In this document: one piece after another, positions 26,401 through 36,899 of the stretch
How the letters are laid out: the number at the start of each line of letters is the position of its first letter
How positions within the stretch are numbered: the first letter of the stretch is position 1
Assembly: GCF_041146795.1 (NCBI RefSeq)
Contig: NC_135182.1
Location: 4,324,509-4,388,508, forward strand
From: Maylandia zebra
Taxonomy: Eukaryota > Chordata > Actinopteri > Cichliformes > Cichlidae
Direction of reading: 5' to 3'
DNA length: 64,000 nucleotides
Made by a program: the position numbers and the translations under genes
Notes under the pieces: generated by a model
The model's database searches: none
Told to the model about the DNA's origin: nothing
The model's input: the letters and a program-made list of their open reading frames with translations, nothing else

Positions 26401-28179
26401 TGCAGAAAAGACAGAGCATGAAAGTGACTTAAAGAGATCACAGGTGAAATAACTGCGGTGGGGACCAAGTTAAGAGCAGAAGACTGAGTGGGAAATATGC
26501 AAGATGATCATCTGTGCAGAAGTGCCTACAACGTCCACCACAGCAACCAGCATCCCCTTCAAAAAAATCCACACACAGCAAGCAATTCCCTTGATATGTG
26601 GACAAAGCTTCAGACTCAGCATCATCAAAACATCAGCTGAGGGAATCATTTTTCTCCAGAATGATTTTTCGCCCCTCCAGTAGAGTTCCAGTGGAACATT
26701 AGACTATACTGGTGCATATCGGTGCTACTATAGGGTTCACAAAAAGAGAGATGGATAAATGACATCCATTTCCCGGCAGCTGAAGGCTGTTTCCCGAAGC
26801 GGTTCTTTCGCTCCTTCCACATTTCTTAACAAAAGACGCAAAAAGCAGAGTTTGCTGCAACTGTGATGCACATGCATTTACACAGCGCCTTTTTTCTGGT
26901 CGTACAAGCCACATTTTCACAAAAACTATAAATTCATGCAGTGTTTTATTCTATACACTTCAAGCACTTCGCGTGTGCATAGCCAATTTACAGTCACCAA
27001 TTAATCGAACAAAAAATGTAATTTTTTCTTGAAAATGATTATTAGCTCATGTTAATCAACGTCACAAGGTCATTATCTGCAAATACCTTCAGACGATTCT
27101 TTATCACCGGATCACAAATTCCCACAATTACCCAGCGTGCACGGCACACAGCAGATCAGCTGCAAGCACTCTGGACGCGTTTGTCTCGCTGCTGGAATCC
27201 ACAGGTTGTCAGCGTGCCTGCTCCCACACCAAATGCTGGACGATTCTCCCACAGGTGTGACCAAAGATATCCCGTGATAATGTGTCAAACTGCTTCATTA
27301 GGCGTCGCCATTCAAAATATGAGCACAAATCTGTTCGCGGAAAGGCTGTTTTTAGTCAAAGCTCACAGAGAAAAAAAAATCTCCCTCCTGTGCAGCAGGA
27401 CACCGCATCTGACTTGTAAATGCACACAGCGTGATCTTACCTGCCACGAACGCTGCTCTTCTCCGTCTGCCGCTCAGAGGCTCACACTCCCACAGCCCCT
27501 CACCGGATTTTAATCACGTGTCTCCAACAATTCTTCATACCATCACCTTAAAGGTGAACTTAATCCTACTGGGAATTACATTTAAAGGACAGTCATTCCT
27601 TCCTTACTCCTTAAACAGTGTGTTTTGAGGGCACACATTTAGACTGGACAACAGATTTTACTACTTATGCTAAATATAGTTAAGAGAAATAAAAAAAAAT
27701 CTAAAGATAAAGCAAAGAAAGCGTAAACCGTCGAATTTGATTGCTTATTTTATTTTATTTTGCTGAAACTGCACATTCACTGACAATAATAGATACTGGG
27801 CCTTTCATTTTAAAAAACATCTTTCTTGCAATAAGAGGAGCTGGTTTTTAAAGTGACCTGTGAGTGACGTGTTTGCACCAAAGCAAACAGACTCTGCTTT
27901 AAGCCACGAGATCCGGTAAACGGTCCCATAATCACAGTTGAACTCACAGTGAGATGAGAAGTGACCTTGTTAGCCGATTGTTCACATTCTAACATATACG
28001 TATAATAATAAAATTAAATACCAAAAATCATTTTCAAAAAAAGATTTAGCAAGTTTGCAAAATGAAATATAATGCACATAATTATGTTTAAACATAGAGT
28101 CCACACACATATAGATAAAATATGTGAAAGAGCTATGAAAAAGACACCAAAGACTTATTCAGTAAAAATGCATCATCAT
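23440..28179. other. intergenic stretch 5' of ankrd50l
   Basis: Contains a pyrimidine-rich C/CT tract at about 23745-23880 and otherwise nothing I recognise. The proximal part presumably holds the ankrd50l promoter and perhaps a non-coding first exon. No TATA box or defined promoter element could be assigned. Confidence 0.4.
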
Positions 28180-28217
28180 TGTTGTTGTTGTTGTTGGTGG
28201 TGGTGTTGTTGTAGTTG
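28180..28217. repeat. (GTT)n/(GGT)n microsatellite
   Basis: GTT units grading into GGT units, then GTT again. Confidence 0.85.
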
Positions 28218-28674
28218 TATGTGACCTCCTAATTTGAATTCACTTCAGGACTGTAAAGAAGAAATATTTTTATCCCTTTCATTCCTGTTGCGCAGAAGTC
28301 AGTCACTGAGTTCTACAGACCCCTGGTGGCTATTTGTTGTAATTACATGATGACAACACAGCGTCACCATGACACCGTTTGTTATCTCGTCTTCGAAATT
28401 TAGAATTCAGAATTCCTTTATCGTCATCGACTAATAAAATAAAATAAAATTGTGTCCACTACCTCGAAAGGAACACACTTACTCACTCACAGAAACAGGT
28501 TCGCACACAGTTTCAATCAGGTAAGCTTAAATGACGTTAAAATGGGATGGAGCAACGCTTTGTGTGAGTGTTAGTACTCTTACAAAATATTACATTTGTC
28601 TGAGAAAGTCTTACAATAGAATAATAAATGAAAAATGTGTGTTGCAGATTGCGTGCAGACCAAACAGTCGTGTT

Positions 28675-28734
28675 TTGGATGACTGTGTTGAATGCTGAGC
28701 TGTAATCCACACAAAAAATAGACACGCGTTTGTT
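28675..28734 (-). pseudogene. LINE reverse-transcriptase fragment
   Basis: The minus strand reads NKRVSIFCVDYSSAFNTVIQ, close to the conserved RT block VDYSSAFNTI of fish non-LTR retrotransposons. The surrounding frame is broken and short, so this is a fossil. It lies in the opposite orientation to the RT fragment at 29060-29205. Confidence 0.6.
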
Positions 28735-29205
28735 CCTTGCTGTCTGGGTGGTGCTAAAGAGCATGGAGGGTGATGCAAATGATATCATCAGTTTTGTATA
28801 ACTACTGATGTGAGTCCACAGTAGGTTGGAGAGAATCCATAAAGTCTCTGAGGACCAGTCCCTCCAGACATTTCATGATTTTTGCTGTTTGAGCAACTGG
28901 CATGTTGTCGCCAAACATGTTATCACAGACTGTTTGAGAACAACACTAGTGGATGTCTTACAGGAGGTGTGGACAGTGCATTCATTCATTATGAATTCCT
29001 CATCCTGGAACAGCACCTGGACCACCTGCTTTCCCTACATTCATATTACAGAGTGTGCTGGCATCCGCAATCTGTATGAGGCAGCTGACTGACATACTCA
29101 CTGGTCATACTGGAGTCTACTTTGGATTATTTCTTTTCTGTGGCTGTTCTGAATATGGTGTGCCACAAGGTGCTGTTTTGGGGCCTTTGCAATTTCTGTT
29201 ATATA

Positions 29206-30824
29206 CAGTGGGGCAAAAAAGTATTTAGTCAGCCACCGATTGCGCAAGTTCCCCCACTTAAAATGATGACAGAGGTCAGTAATTTGCACCAGAGGTACAC
29301 TTCAACTGTGAGAGACAGAATGTAAAAAAAAAAAAAAAAAAATCCATGAATTCACATGGTAGGATTTGTAAAGAATTTATTCGTAAATCAGGGTGGAAAA
29401 TAAGTATTTGGTCACCTCAAACAAGGAAAATCTCTGGCTCTCACAGACCTGTAACGTCTTCTGTAAGAAGCTTTTCTGTCCCCCACTCGTTACCTGTATG
29501 AATGGCACCTGTTTGAACTCATCATCTGTATAAAAGACACCTGTCCACAGCCTCAAACAGTCAGACTCCAAACGCCGCCATGGCCAAGACCAAAGAGCTT
29601 TCGAAGGACACCAGGAAAAGTATTGTAGACCTGCACCAGACTGGGAAGAGTGAATCTACAATAGGCAAGCAGCTTGGTGTGAAAAAAATCAACTGTGGGA
29701 GCAATCATCAGAAAATGGAAGACATACAAGACCACTGATAATCTCCCTCGATCTGGGGCTCCACGCAAGATCTCATCCCGTGGGGTCAAAATGATCATGA
29801 GAACGGTGAGCAAAGATCCCAGAACCACACGGGGGGACCTGGTGAATGACCTGCAGAGAGCTGGGACCAAAGTAACAAAGGTCACCATCAGTAACACACT
29901 ACAACGGCAGGGAATCAAATCCCGCAGTGCCAGACGTGTTCCGCTGCTGAAGCCAGTGCATGTCCAGGCCCGTCTGAAGTTTGCCAGAGAGCACATGGAT
30001 GATACAGCAGAGGATTGGGAGAATGTCATGTGGTCAGATGAAACCAAAGTAGAACTTTTTGGTATAAACTCAACTCGTCGTGTTTGGAGGAAGAAGAATA
30101 CTGAGTTGCATCCCAAGAACACCATACCTACTGTGAAGCATGGGGGTGGAAACATCATGCTATGGGGCTGTTTTTCTGCCAAGGGGACAGGACGACTGAT
30201 CCGTGTTAAGGACAGAATGAATGGGGCCATGTATCGTGAGATTTTGAGCCAAAACCTCCTTCCATCAGTGAGAACTTTGAAGATGAAACGAGGCTGGGTC
30301 TTCCAACATGACAATGATCCAAAACACACCGCCCGGGCAACAAAGGAGTGGCTCCGTAAGAAGCATTTGAAAGTCCTGGAGTGGCCTAGCCAGTCTCCAG
30401 ACCTCAACCCCATAGAAAATCTGTGGCGGGAGTTGAAAGTCCGTGTTGCTCGGCGACAGCCCCAAAACATCACTGCTCTCGAGAAGATCTGCATGGAGGA
30501 ATGGGCCAAAATACCAGCTACTGTGTGTGCAAACCTGGTAAAGACCTATAGTAAACGTTTGACCTCTGTTATTGCCAACAAAGGTTATGTTCAAAGTATT
30601 GAGTTGTATTTTTGTTATTGACCAAATACTTATTTTCCACCCTGATTTACCAATAAATTCTTTACAAATCCTACCATGTGGATTCATGGATTTTTTTTTT
30701 TTTTTCACATTCTGTCTCTCACAGTTGAAGTGTACCTCTGGTGCAAATTACTGACCTCTGTCATCATTTTAAGTGGGGGAACTTGCACAATCGGTGGCTG
30801 ACTAAATACTTTTTTGCCCCACTG
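29206..30824 (+). mobile_element. Tc1/mariner transposon, IR/DR type, nearly intact
   Basis: The 1619-bp element is flanked by TA on both sides (29204-29205 and 30825-30826). Terminal inverted repeats of about 200 bp run from CAGTGGGGCAAAAAAGTATT to GGTCACC near 29414, and from about 30619 to 30824. Each contains two direct-repeat motifs: AAGTATTTAGTC near 29219 and AAGTATTTGGTC near 29402 in the left arm, about 183 bp apart. This is the IR/DR layout known from Sleeping Beauty-type elements. The arms match closely by eye apart from the length of an internal A/T run, which suggests a recent insertion. It sits inside the LINE fossil. Confidence 0.9.
29580..30621 (+). pseudogene. Tc1-like transposase with one frameshift
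   Basis: The ATG at 29580 has a strong GCCGCCATGG context and opens a frame with the first helix-turn-helix (KDTRKSIVDLHQTGKSESTI). At the A-run 29682-29688, seven A's instead of six shift the frame; that frame soon stops. The +1 frame then stays open for 308 codons to TGA at 30621. That part carries the second helix-turn-helix region, a GRPR-like SGAPRKIS, and the catalytic triad context: [22 protein letters not shown] and [11 protein letters not shown] (DD34E type). The combined length fits the usual ~340 residues. By family it would cut and paste the element at TA sites. The frameshift probably inactivates this copy, unless it is a sequencing error in the homopolymer. Confidence 0.88.
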
Positions 30825-30905
30825 TAGGTTCTTCTTCAGCAAATTTTTAACTACGTTTCTTATCACTGCTACCCAGATGACATTCAGTGAGATATCACTT
30901 TTAAG

Positions 30906-31130
30906 CCACAATCATATGACCCCTTATGAGCAAGCACTTTGGCGACAGCAGGAAGGAAAATCTTCCCTTTAACAGGTGGAAACCTCCAGCAGAACCAGGC
31001 TCAGGGAGGGCACGGCCATCTTCCATGACAGTTTGGGTGTAAGTGAATGAGACAGGACAAAGACATACTGTGAAAGAGAGCCAGAGATTAATAATAACAA
31101 TTAAATACAAGTGTATAAACACACTGGCTC
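30906..31130. repeat. second copy of the fish dispersed repeat seen at 19158
   Basis: Shares CTTATGAGCAAGCACTTTGG, GAACCAGGCTCAGGGAGG and flanking text with the copy ending near 19320, and extends further to the right. The family name is not certain; no protein is encoded. Confidence 0.6.
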
Positions 31131-31753
31131 CCTATTAACTTCAGTGTCACTTTTCTTTGCTAGAAAGCAGCAAAAAACTTCTTTGTCAACTGTAATGACT
31201 TTGTCTTCATTTTTTTTTTTAGCATTTTGGTTTGGAATCATGTTATGATATTTGTCTTATAATATAAATCCTGTGTGATATTTTACAGTGCACATGCTAA
31301 TAATCACAATATCCATCTTAAAACTGTCTTAAATATCTTGCAAACACAATATTCCCATATCTGTACAAATGCAAACTGTATGAATCTGTAGAACTGCAGG
31401 ATGACTTACCTGACCTGGACGTCCTTTAGGCCTAATTAGAAAACAAATTTTTCATATCCGCATCAAAATTTCAGAGGATCACAAATATCCACAAATAATT
31501 TGTTAATAACCCACACACTTTAAAATCAATAAAGATTTATACTTTGCATCGTATATGCAGGTGTAGGTGTGCGGCAGACAGATTTGTGGACCCGAAAACG
31601 CAGGATGAACTAAAAACACACAACAAAAGGCAAAAGACTAAACTAAACAGTGACAACTTCAAAAACTGACTCAGTGACAGGCAGGAAAGCAGACAGAGCC
31701 ACTTTCTACAATTAGTAAGAACATGACAGAGAACAGAGGGAACCGCAGATAAT

Positions 31754-31779
31754 ACACACACACACACACACACACACAC
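31754..31779. repeat. (CA)n microsatellite
   Basis: An uninterrupted CA dinucleotide run. Confidence 0.9.
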
Positions 31780-31876
31780 GATAACGAGGAACAGGACACA
31801 GGTGGGAACACAGCTGACGCTAATCACACTGACGAGACAGGAGAAGCAAAACTGAACATAATACACACGAGATGTA

Positions 31877-32582
31877 GGCTGTATCCCAATTCAGGGTCTG
31901 CAGCCTTAAAGTACGCAGCCTCAACGATCCTCAAGGGCCGCGTACTCAAAGACCGCTAAGGCCGGAAGTGCGAGGCTTGTGAAATGGGACGGTCTAGCCT
32001 CCGTTGCGCTGCCCAGGTTGCCTAGCAACCATGATACTAACAGCTGGAAACGTGTCATACAGCTTTGTTTGACAGAAATAAAGGAGAAAATCTTTTGTTC
32101 ATTTGTTTGTTTGTTTCTACATGAGCTTTGATCATTCTCTGTAGGATTAAGCTCAGCTATTGAACGGCATATATTTTAAAGTAAAGGCTTTAAAACCAAG
32201 TTAGTACAAACGTCACTAATGTCACATAACTTTGCCGACATGTGGCCAACAGTAACGTTTTAATGTTCTTCGTTATTAAACATTTGCACATAAATAAGTG
32301 ACATAATATTCAGTACTTAAAGTTTACTCTTCAGGCGCCCCTCATCCGCCGTTTTTTTTCGGCAAAGTTATCCACACCCACCGCCGCACTATGCATTCTG
32401 GGATATGTTGGGCCACGAAGTCTACACTGCCACAGCCTTAAAATTCAGGGAAATGAAGGACTCATTTCAGGGCCGCATTTCGAGCAGCCTTTGAATTGGG
32501 ACAGCCTTTGGCGCGCCGATGTGACGTAATCGGCCTTGAAATGCGTACTTTAAGGCTGCAGACCCTGAATTGGGATGCAGCC
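31877..32582. mobile_element. non-autonomous inverted-repeat DNA transposon (MITE-like), 706 bp
   Basis: The left end GGCTGTATCCCAATTCAGGG, continuing through TCTGCAGCCTTAAAGTACGC, is an almost perfect inverted copy of the right end, which closes GAATTGGGATGCAGCC. The element is flanked by GTA on both sides (31874-31876 and 32583-32585), a possible 3-bp target duplication as in PIF/Harbinger elements. No ORF of note lies inside. The superfamily is inferred from the short duplication only. Confidence 0.75.
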
Positions 32583-32622
32583 GTAGACTATCAAAATAAA
32601 ACAGGAACTAACACAGACTAGA

Positions 32623-32670
32623 TCAGCGGTCCCCAAACCCCAGGCAACAGACCCTTACCGGTCTGTGGCT
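32623..32670. repeat. hAT terminal remnant
   Basis: The segment beginning near CAGCGGTCCCCAAACCCC and reaching ACCGGTCTGTGG resembles the end of a common hAT family. It is a short fragment without a partner end. Confidence 0.5.
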
Positions 32671-32910
32671 GTGTCCCAATTCAGGGTCTGCACACTTGAA
32701 GTACGCATTTCAAGTGCGGTTACGTCACCGCCACGCGACGATGGCTGTCCCAATTCGAAGTGTACTTCAAATGCATACTCCAAATGCGCCGTCGATTTCC
32801 CCAAATATCAAGCGTGGTCCGGTGCACGCATCGTGGTCCCATATATCCCATAATTCATAGCGTGGCCGTGGATAATTTTGCCGCAAAATACGGCAGAAGG
32901 GAGCAGCCGA
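32668..32910. repeat. partial relative of the 706-bp inverted-repeat element
   Basis: Begins GGCTGTGTCCCAATTCAGGG and TCTGCACACTTGAAGTACGC, clearly related to the ends of the element at 31877, but the interior differs and the right end is not clear. Confidence 0.55.
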
Positions 32911-33730
32911 AGAGGTTTTTTTTTTTCCTCTAAACTTTATTGAACTTATAAAGCAGAAATCCACTTGGCAAAGCAGCAGCTCGGTACTCTGTAAATAAAA
33001 GGCAGGAGATGACTTACGCTGGACAGTAAAACACAGAAATATTCCTCAACTGTATCGTTTTCATTACCTGTCCACAAGTTCACGTCACACCTTAATAAAT
33101 GTGGGTCAGTGGCGGTGAAGTGAAGGAACGCAATGTTTCCTACCTACAAGGGTGCAAATAACTGTAAATCTCTGCCAACGGCCAGAGCTCAAGTGGTCCA
33201 TTTAGTGTAACATACCGTTCTAACAGAAGTTTAGGGGGACCCGCATCAAGCTTTCATTGAAAGAAATTTAAAAACACCAACTTGGACCAAGCACTCGCAG
33301 CTTCAGGTTTGCTGAGGAATGCCTAATTGCCCACACCTGAGCTTATGAAAGGAGCAAAGACCAGCTCCGCCCACCAGGGGCGGTTCCCAGACTCAGGTCT
33401 CACCTGTCACACTAAATATATGTGAAATGAGAACTTGTAAAGGTACTCACCTGTCCTGGTTGCTTCTTGCAGGATGTGGAGCAAAAGAGTGAAAGTGGCT
33501 CAATCACCTGCTTAAGAGCTCCTGGAGCAGTTTAGTGTGCCAGGTTAGGGAGTATGGTTAAAGAGGGTTTTAATTTAGATAAAAATGGGTGAAGCTTATG
33601 TTATTGGTTTGTTTATAGTACGTGTTGGAAATATGTATATGTTTGTGATGTGCTTTAATGTTATTGTATGTTTGTTTGTGTGGAGGGTTATGTTTTCATG
33701 TTGGTTACTTGCTCACCTGAAAAGGTAGAG

Positions 33731-33803
33731 TATAAAAGGAAGTCATTTTGTTTAGTTAGTGGGGGTTTTTTTTGTGCTGTTAACATGTGCCTTCTTTAAT
33801 AAA
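33731..33803 (+). promoter_or_regulatory. TATA box and poly(A) signal pair, LTR-like
   Basis: TATAAAAGG at 33731-33739 is followed by AATAAA at 33798-33803. A promoter and a polyadenylation signal only ~60 bp apart on one strand is typical of an LTR R region. I could not define LTR ends, a duplicate LTR or a primer-binding site, so this stays a suggestion. Confidence 0.3.
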
Positions 33804-34316
33804 ATGCCAATCCATGGATGTATTTTACTCCAGTCTCGCGTCATGTTATTAGACAGAACCTATGACCGCCGGCCAAAACTGACAACAACGAAAAACACTA
33901 AACCTGAAAAACAAAACAAACCATTCCTCGGGATTCCCATATGCTTGTTTGGCATTCACCTAGGGACCATTTTTGATCCGAGGACACCACAAGGGTTACA
34001 TAAAGCAGAACACAAAAAGTCTAAATGCATAAACAATGGGTCACAGACCCACGACAATGACATCTTGTTTAAATTCAAATGTACAAAACAGGTTACACAC
34101 TACGTAATGGATTGCTCAACAATGACACTGCAGACGGAAAACACATTCAGGGCCAGTATTTGTCAGCTTCACTACAACAACAATCTTTGTGCCAAAGATA
34201 GACTAGTGATGCAACGGGGCTTCTGTATGTGGAAAGAATTTTCTCCAAACAGAACAACAACAATATGTCCTCATGAGCAAATACGCAGCACTGTGCCACT
34301 GCTTTGTAACAGATGA
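33804..34316 (+). CDS. unrecognised 170-codon cysteine-rich ORF
   Basis: An open frame from the ATG immediately after the AATAAA to a stop at 34316. Cysteines are spread through the C-terminal half (KCTK, DCST, ICQLH, LCAKD, FCMWK, ICPHE, LLCNR), without a clear signal peptide from this ATG. I do not recognise a family. It is longer than most chance ORFs in this AT-rich region but shows no obvious domain. It may be a fragment of an LTR element, given the LTR-like signals just upstream, or chance. Confidence 0.2.
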   Translation: MPIHGCILLQSRVMLLDRTYDRRPKLTTTKNTKPEKQNKPFLGIPICLFGIHLGTIFDPRTPQGLHKAEHKKSKCINNGSQTHDNDILFKFKCTKQVTHYVMDCSTMTLQTENTFRASICQLHYNNNLCAKDRLVMQRGFCMWKEFSPNRTTTICPHEQIRSTVPLLCNR

Positions 34317-34934
34317 GTCAGAGGTCTTCATTTAGAAGCGAATGCAATATTTAGCTAGTGTCAGTGTCAGTGGCAACATAAAGGTTTTACCCATTTAACA
34401 CACTGTAAAAGTGCAATAACTTAAAGGATTACATTTAAACATGAAACCTTGGTTTATTGTTTAAGAGTATTTCCAATGGAAATCATAAGTCAGTATAATA
34501 GTAATGAACATGTATAATGATTCACTTACTACATAAAGACCAACCTGCCTGTTCTATGCTTGGTTTTTGCTGTTGAATTGTGTCGTGCACTTTAGACTGA
34601 ACCAGTGCGGCCTTTTGAGTCAGAAATAAATTTTTTAAAACCAAATGTAACATAATAATGTAGCAATTTACCCCCACACAGAAACAAGGAGGGTATGAGT
34701 CCATCTTATTCCTCACCTAACAACATATTTAACATATAGTACATGGGGTACTAACTTGAGCCAAGAATAATTTTACTGTACAAGTAATCATAGTAATCAT
34801 AATATATATATAGCACTCCCAAATGCCTCCTTACTCTGTCTCTAAAGGAGAGGCCAAACATGCTTCAGAGGAAGCACATTTCTCCTTGTATCACAATCTC
34901 ATCTCTCCTTACACCACCCAGAGAGCATGAGGGG

Positions 34935-35082
34935 CAGAACGTAGATCAACCTATAAATTGACAGCTTCAGGGTCAGCTCTCTCGTCACCCCATTACTGCA
35001 GATGCCACATCGATCTCTCAGTTTCCTGCTCCACTCTCCCGTCACTCATGAACAAGACCCTGAGATATTTAAAGTCCTCCAC
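34935..35082. repeat. dispersed fish repeat fragment
   Basis: The text around TTACTGCAGATGCCACA and CTGCTCCACTCTCCCGTCAC is familiar to me as a widespread fish interspersed repeat of unclear class. Confidence 0.4.
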
Positions 35083-35154
35083 TAGTGTTGTGCGATAGCA
35101 AATTTTGGTATCGATCTAATACCAGTTAAAAAAAGTGCCAGTATTGCTGATACT

Positions 35155-36826
35155 CAGAGGTGTGGACTCGAGTCACATGACTTGGACTCGAGTCAGACTC
35201 GAGTCATTAATTTTATGACTTTAGACTTGACTTGAAAAAATGTTCTAAGACTTGTGACTTGACTTGGACTTTTACACCAATGACTTGGGACTTGAATTGG
35301 ACTTGAACCGGTTTACTTGAAAAGACTTGATATTTTACCCCAAATATAAAATTTAACATGCATATTATATAGAGATTGAAAATGTGACGTCATTCACGGG
35401 TAGAACCGCAAAGGATTCTGGGAACTCGTGGCAAGCGGTACTAGGCTTTCAATTAAAATCAGTTATACAGCAATAAAAAGAAACACAAAAATGTCAAGAA
35501 GCTGTTGTATTATTAACTGCAATAGCCGGTCGCATGACAGCCACGGGAAGCCGACGGGTAAAGAGATCGGTTGTTATCGGATTACGTCGTTGAAGAGAAA
35601 TTGTTCGAGCCATGTTTCCAAAGTAACAAAGACGCGACGGATGGCCTGGATTGCAGCCATTCTAAGACCAAATATAACGTCCCAGAACACTCCAGCTCAC
35701 AGGTTAGTCTGCTCCAAGCATTTACACGAAGGTCAGTCTGCTGTTGTAGTTAATGTGTCATTTTTCTTAACATAATTGGTGATATAGGTTACAAGCAAGT
35801 CTGGCGCTGAACAGAAATTGTCGCGCTATGCTCCTTTATTTATTGTGCATAAATAGTGAATTGTCCTGACACAATATTGCGTTTCGCTTCTGTTATTATG
35901 GTACATTGACAAAAACATATACTTTTATTCACAGGATAAAACAGGTTTTTTGTATCACTAATTGCCCAGTACGATTACAGCATACAATATTATTGTCACT
36001 GCTACATTTCTGTGATGCTACCAGAAATTATTTCCACTACTAATTAATTACAGTTGAGCTCAAAGGTTATATTAATAAACGGTTAAGGAATGTGTATTTA
36101 TGACGACGATTTGTGAGACTGGTAAACTTATGATACGTACGATGGTCTTTCGTTCTACACGGTGCATTTCAAGGTCCTGCACCCATCCGGCGGTAAACTG
36201 TACCTGGGCTTGTTGCAGTGACCGGAAGTTACTAAACTTCATGAGTGTATGCACTCACTCCAAGAACCGTATGATTATAAATATGCATATAAATATGCTA
36301 CGATGAGATAGCTGACTTCATCTAACTAGCAAATGTTGTCCAGGCTACGTTGGTGATGCAGTTTTTTTTAATGTGTATGATATTTTTGTCATGCGATTTT
36401 AAAGCCGGTCCTACAACCGCATCCAAGAATAACATGCAGCTTATCTCAGAACTGTCGGTGAAAATTATTCTTGGAGCTAAGTTTAATTGAGCTGCATTTT
36501 AAAGAGGTGCAATTTTACAATTTGTGTATATTTTCTAAGTTCGCTATTTTGTCATGTGTTGAGAAAAACACAGATTTTAAAATTACATGGTCTAATATTT
36601 ACATTTAGCATAACTGCAACATGCTTTTTTTTTTTTTTTTTTTAAAGACTCGAAAGGACTTGAAATTCAAAGTTTCAGACTTGAGACTTGACTCGGACTT
36701 TTACACCAGTGACTTGAGACTCGACTCTGACTTGCCTGACATTACTTGAGACTTGACTTGAGACTTGAGGATAAAGACTTGAGACTTACTTGAGACTTGC
36801 AAAACAATGACTTGGTCCCACCTCTG
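35155..36826. mobile_element. 8-bp-TSD DNA transposon carrying a THAP exon, copy 1
   Basis: 1672 bp, beginning CAGAGGTGTGGACTCGAGTC and ending CTTGGTCCCACCTCTG. The outermost bases are inverted (CAGAGGTG / CACCTCTG). The subterminal regions are packed with ACTTGAGACTTG-type and GACTCGAGTC-type direct repeats. Flanks CTGATACT (35147-35154) and CTTATACT (36827-36834) form an 8-bp duplication with one mismatch. The 8-bp duplication and the CAGAGGTG end fit hAT. P-type elements also make 8-bp duplications and encode THAP domains, so P is an alternative. No full transposase is present. Confidence 0.82.
35491..35731 (+). pseudogene. THAP-domain exon inside the transposon, copy 1
   Basis: The ATG at 35491 opens a frame reading SRSCCIINCN, then RRMAWIAAI, then RLVCSKHLHE. 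Cys5/6 and Cys10, Trp53, and Cys74-x2-His77 form the C2CH zinc-binding frame of a THAP domain, a DNA-binding fold of P-element transposases and related proteins. The C-C gap is wider than the textbook THAP spacing. The frame runs into a plausible splice donor (AAG/GTCAGT at 35731/35732, phase 1), so it looks like the first coding exon of a spliced gene. I found no following exon, so whether it is expressed is unknown. Confidence 0.6.
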
Positions 36827-36899
36827 CTTATACTTGTTTCCCTATCTCACTTAGCTGCTGGCAGTATGAACCAATCTCTCACTATGGTTGTGCAGGGAC

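Larger units (their letters stand above)
29060..30887 (+). pseudogene. L2/CR1-like LINE reverse-transcriptase fossil split by a Tc1 insertion
   Basis: Upstream of the Tc1 copy, the frame at 29157-29205 reads GVPQGAVLGPLQFLLY, the RT block before the active site. It is preceded by a LTGHTGVYFG stretch like the family's SYLTGR segment. Downstream of the Tc1, 30849-30887 reads NYVSYHCYPDDIQ, which corresponds to the Y/F-x-DD active-site block (YADD changed to YPDD). The two halves are contiguous once the transposon and its TA duplication are removed. Only a short part of the LINE is readable and there are other disruptions. It is a dead copy. Confidence 0.7.

Noticed and set aside
28675..29205. 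Twin-priming inversion of one LINE (oppositely oriented RT blocks side by side)
   Set aside because: The minus-strand SSAFNT block is typical of a different LINE type from the GVPQGAVLGP/YPDD fragment. Two unrelated fossils are equally likely, so I do not claim it.
29553..30509. 318-codon minus-strand ORF across the Tc1 element
   Set aside because: It is the antisense shadow of the transposase, whose plus-strand reading has all the DDE motifs.
36072..36306. ORFs on both strands conserved between the two THAP elements
   Set aside because: Their conservation follows from the near identity of the two copies, and no domain is visible. They could hide a second exon, but nothing supports it.
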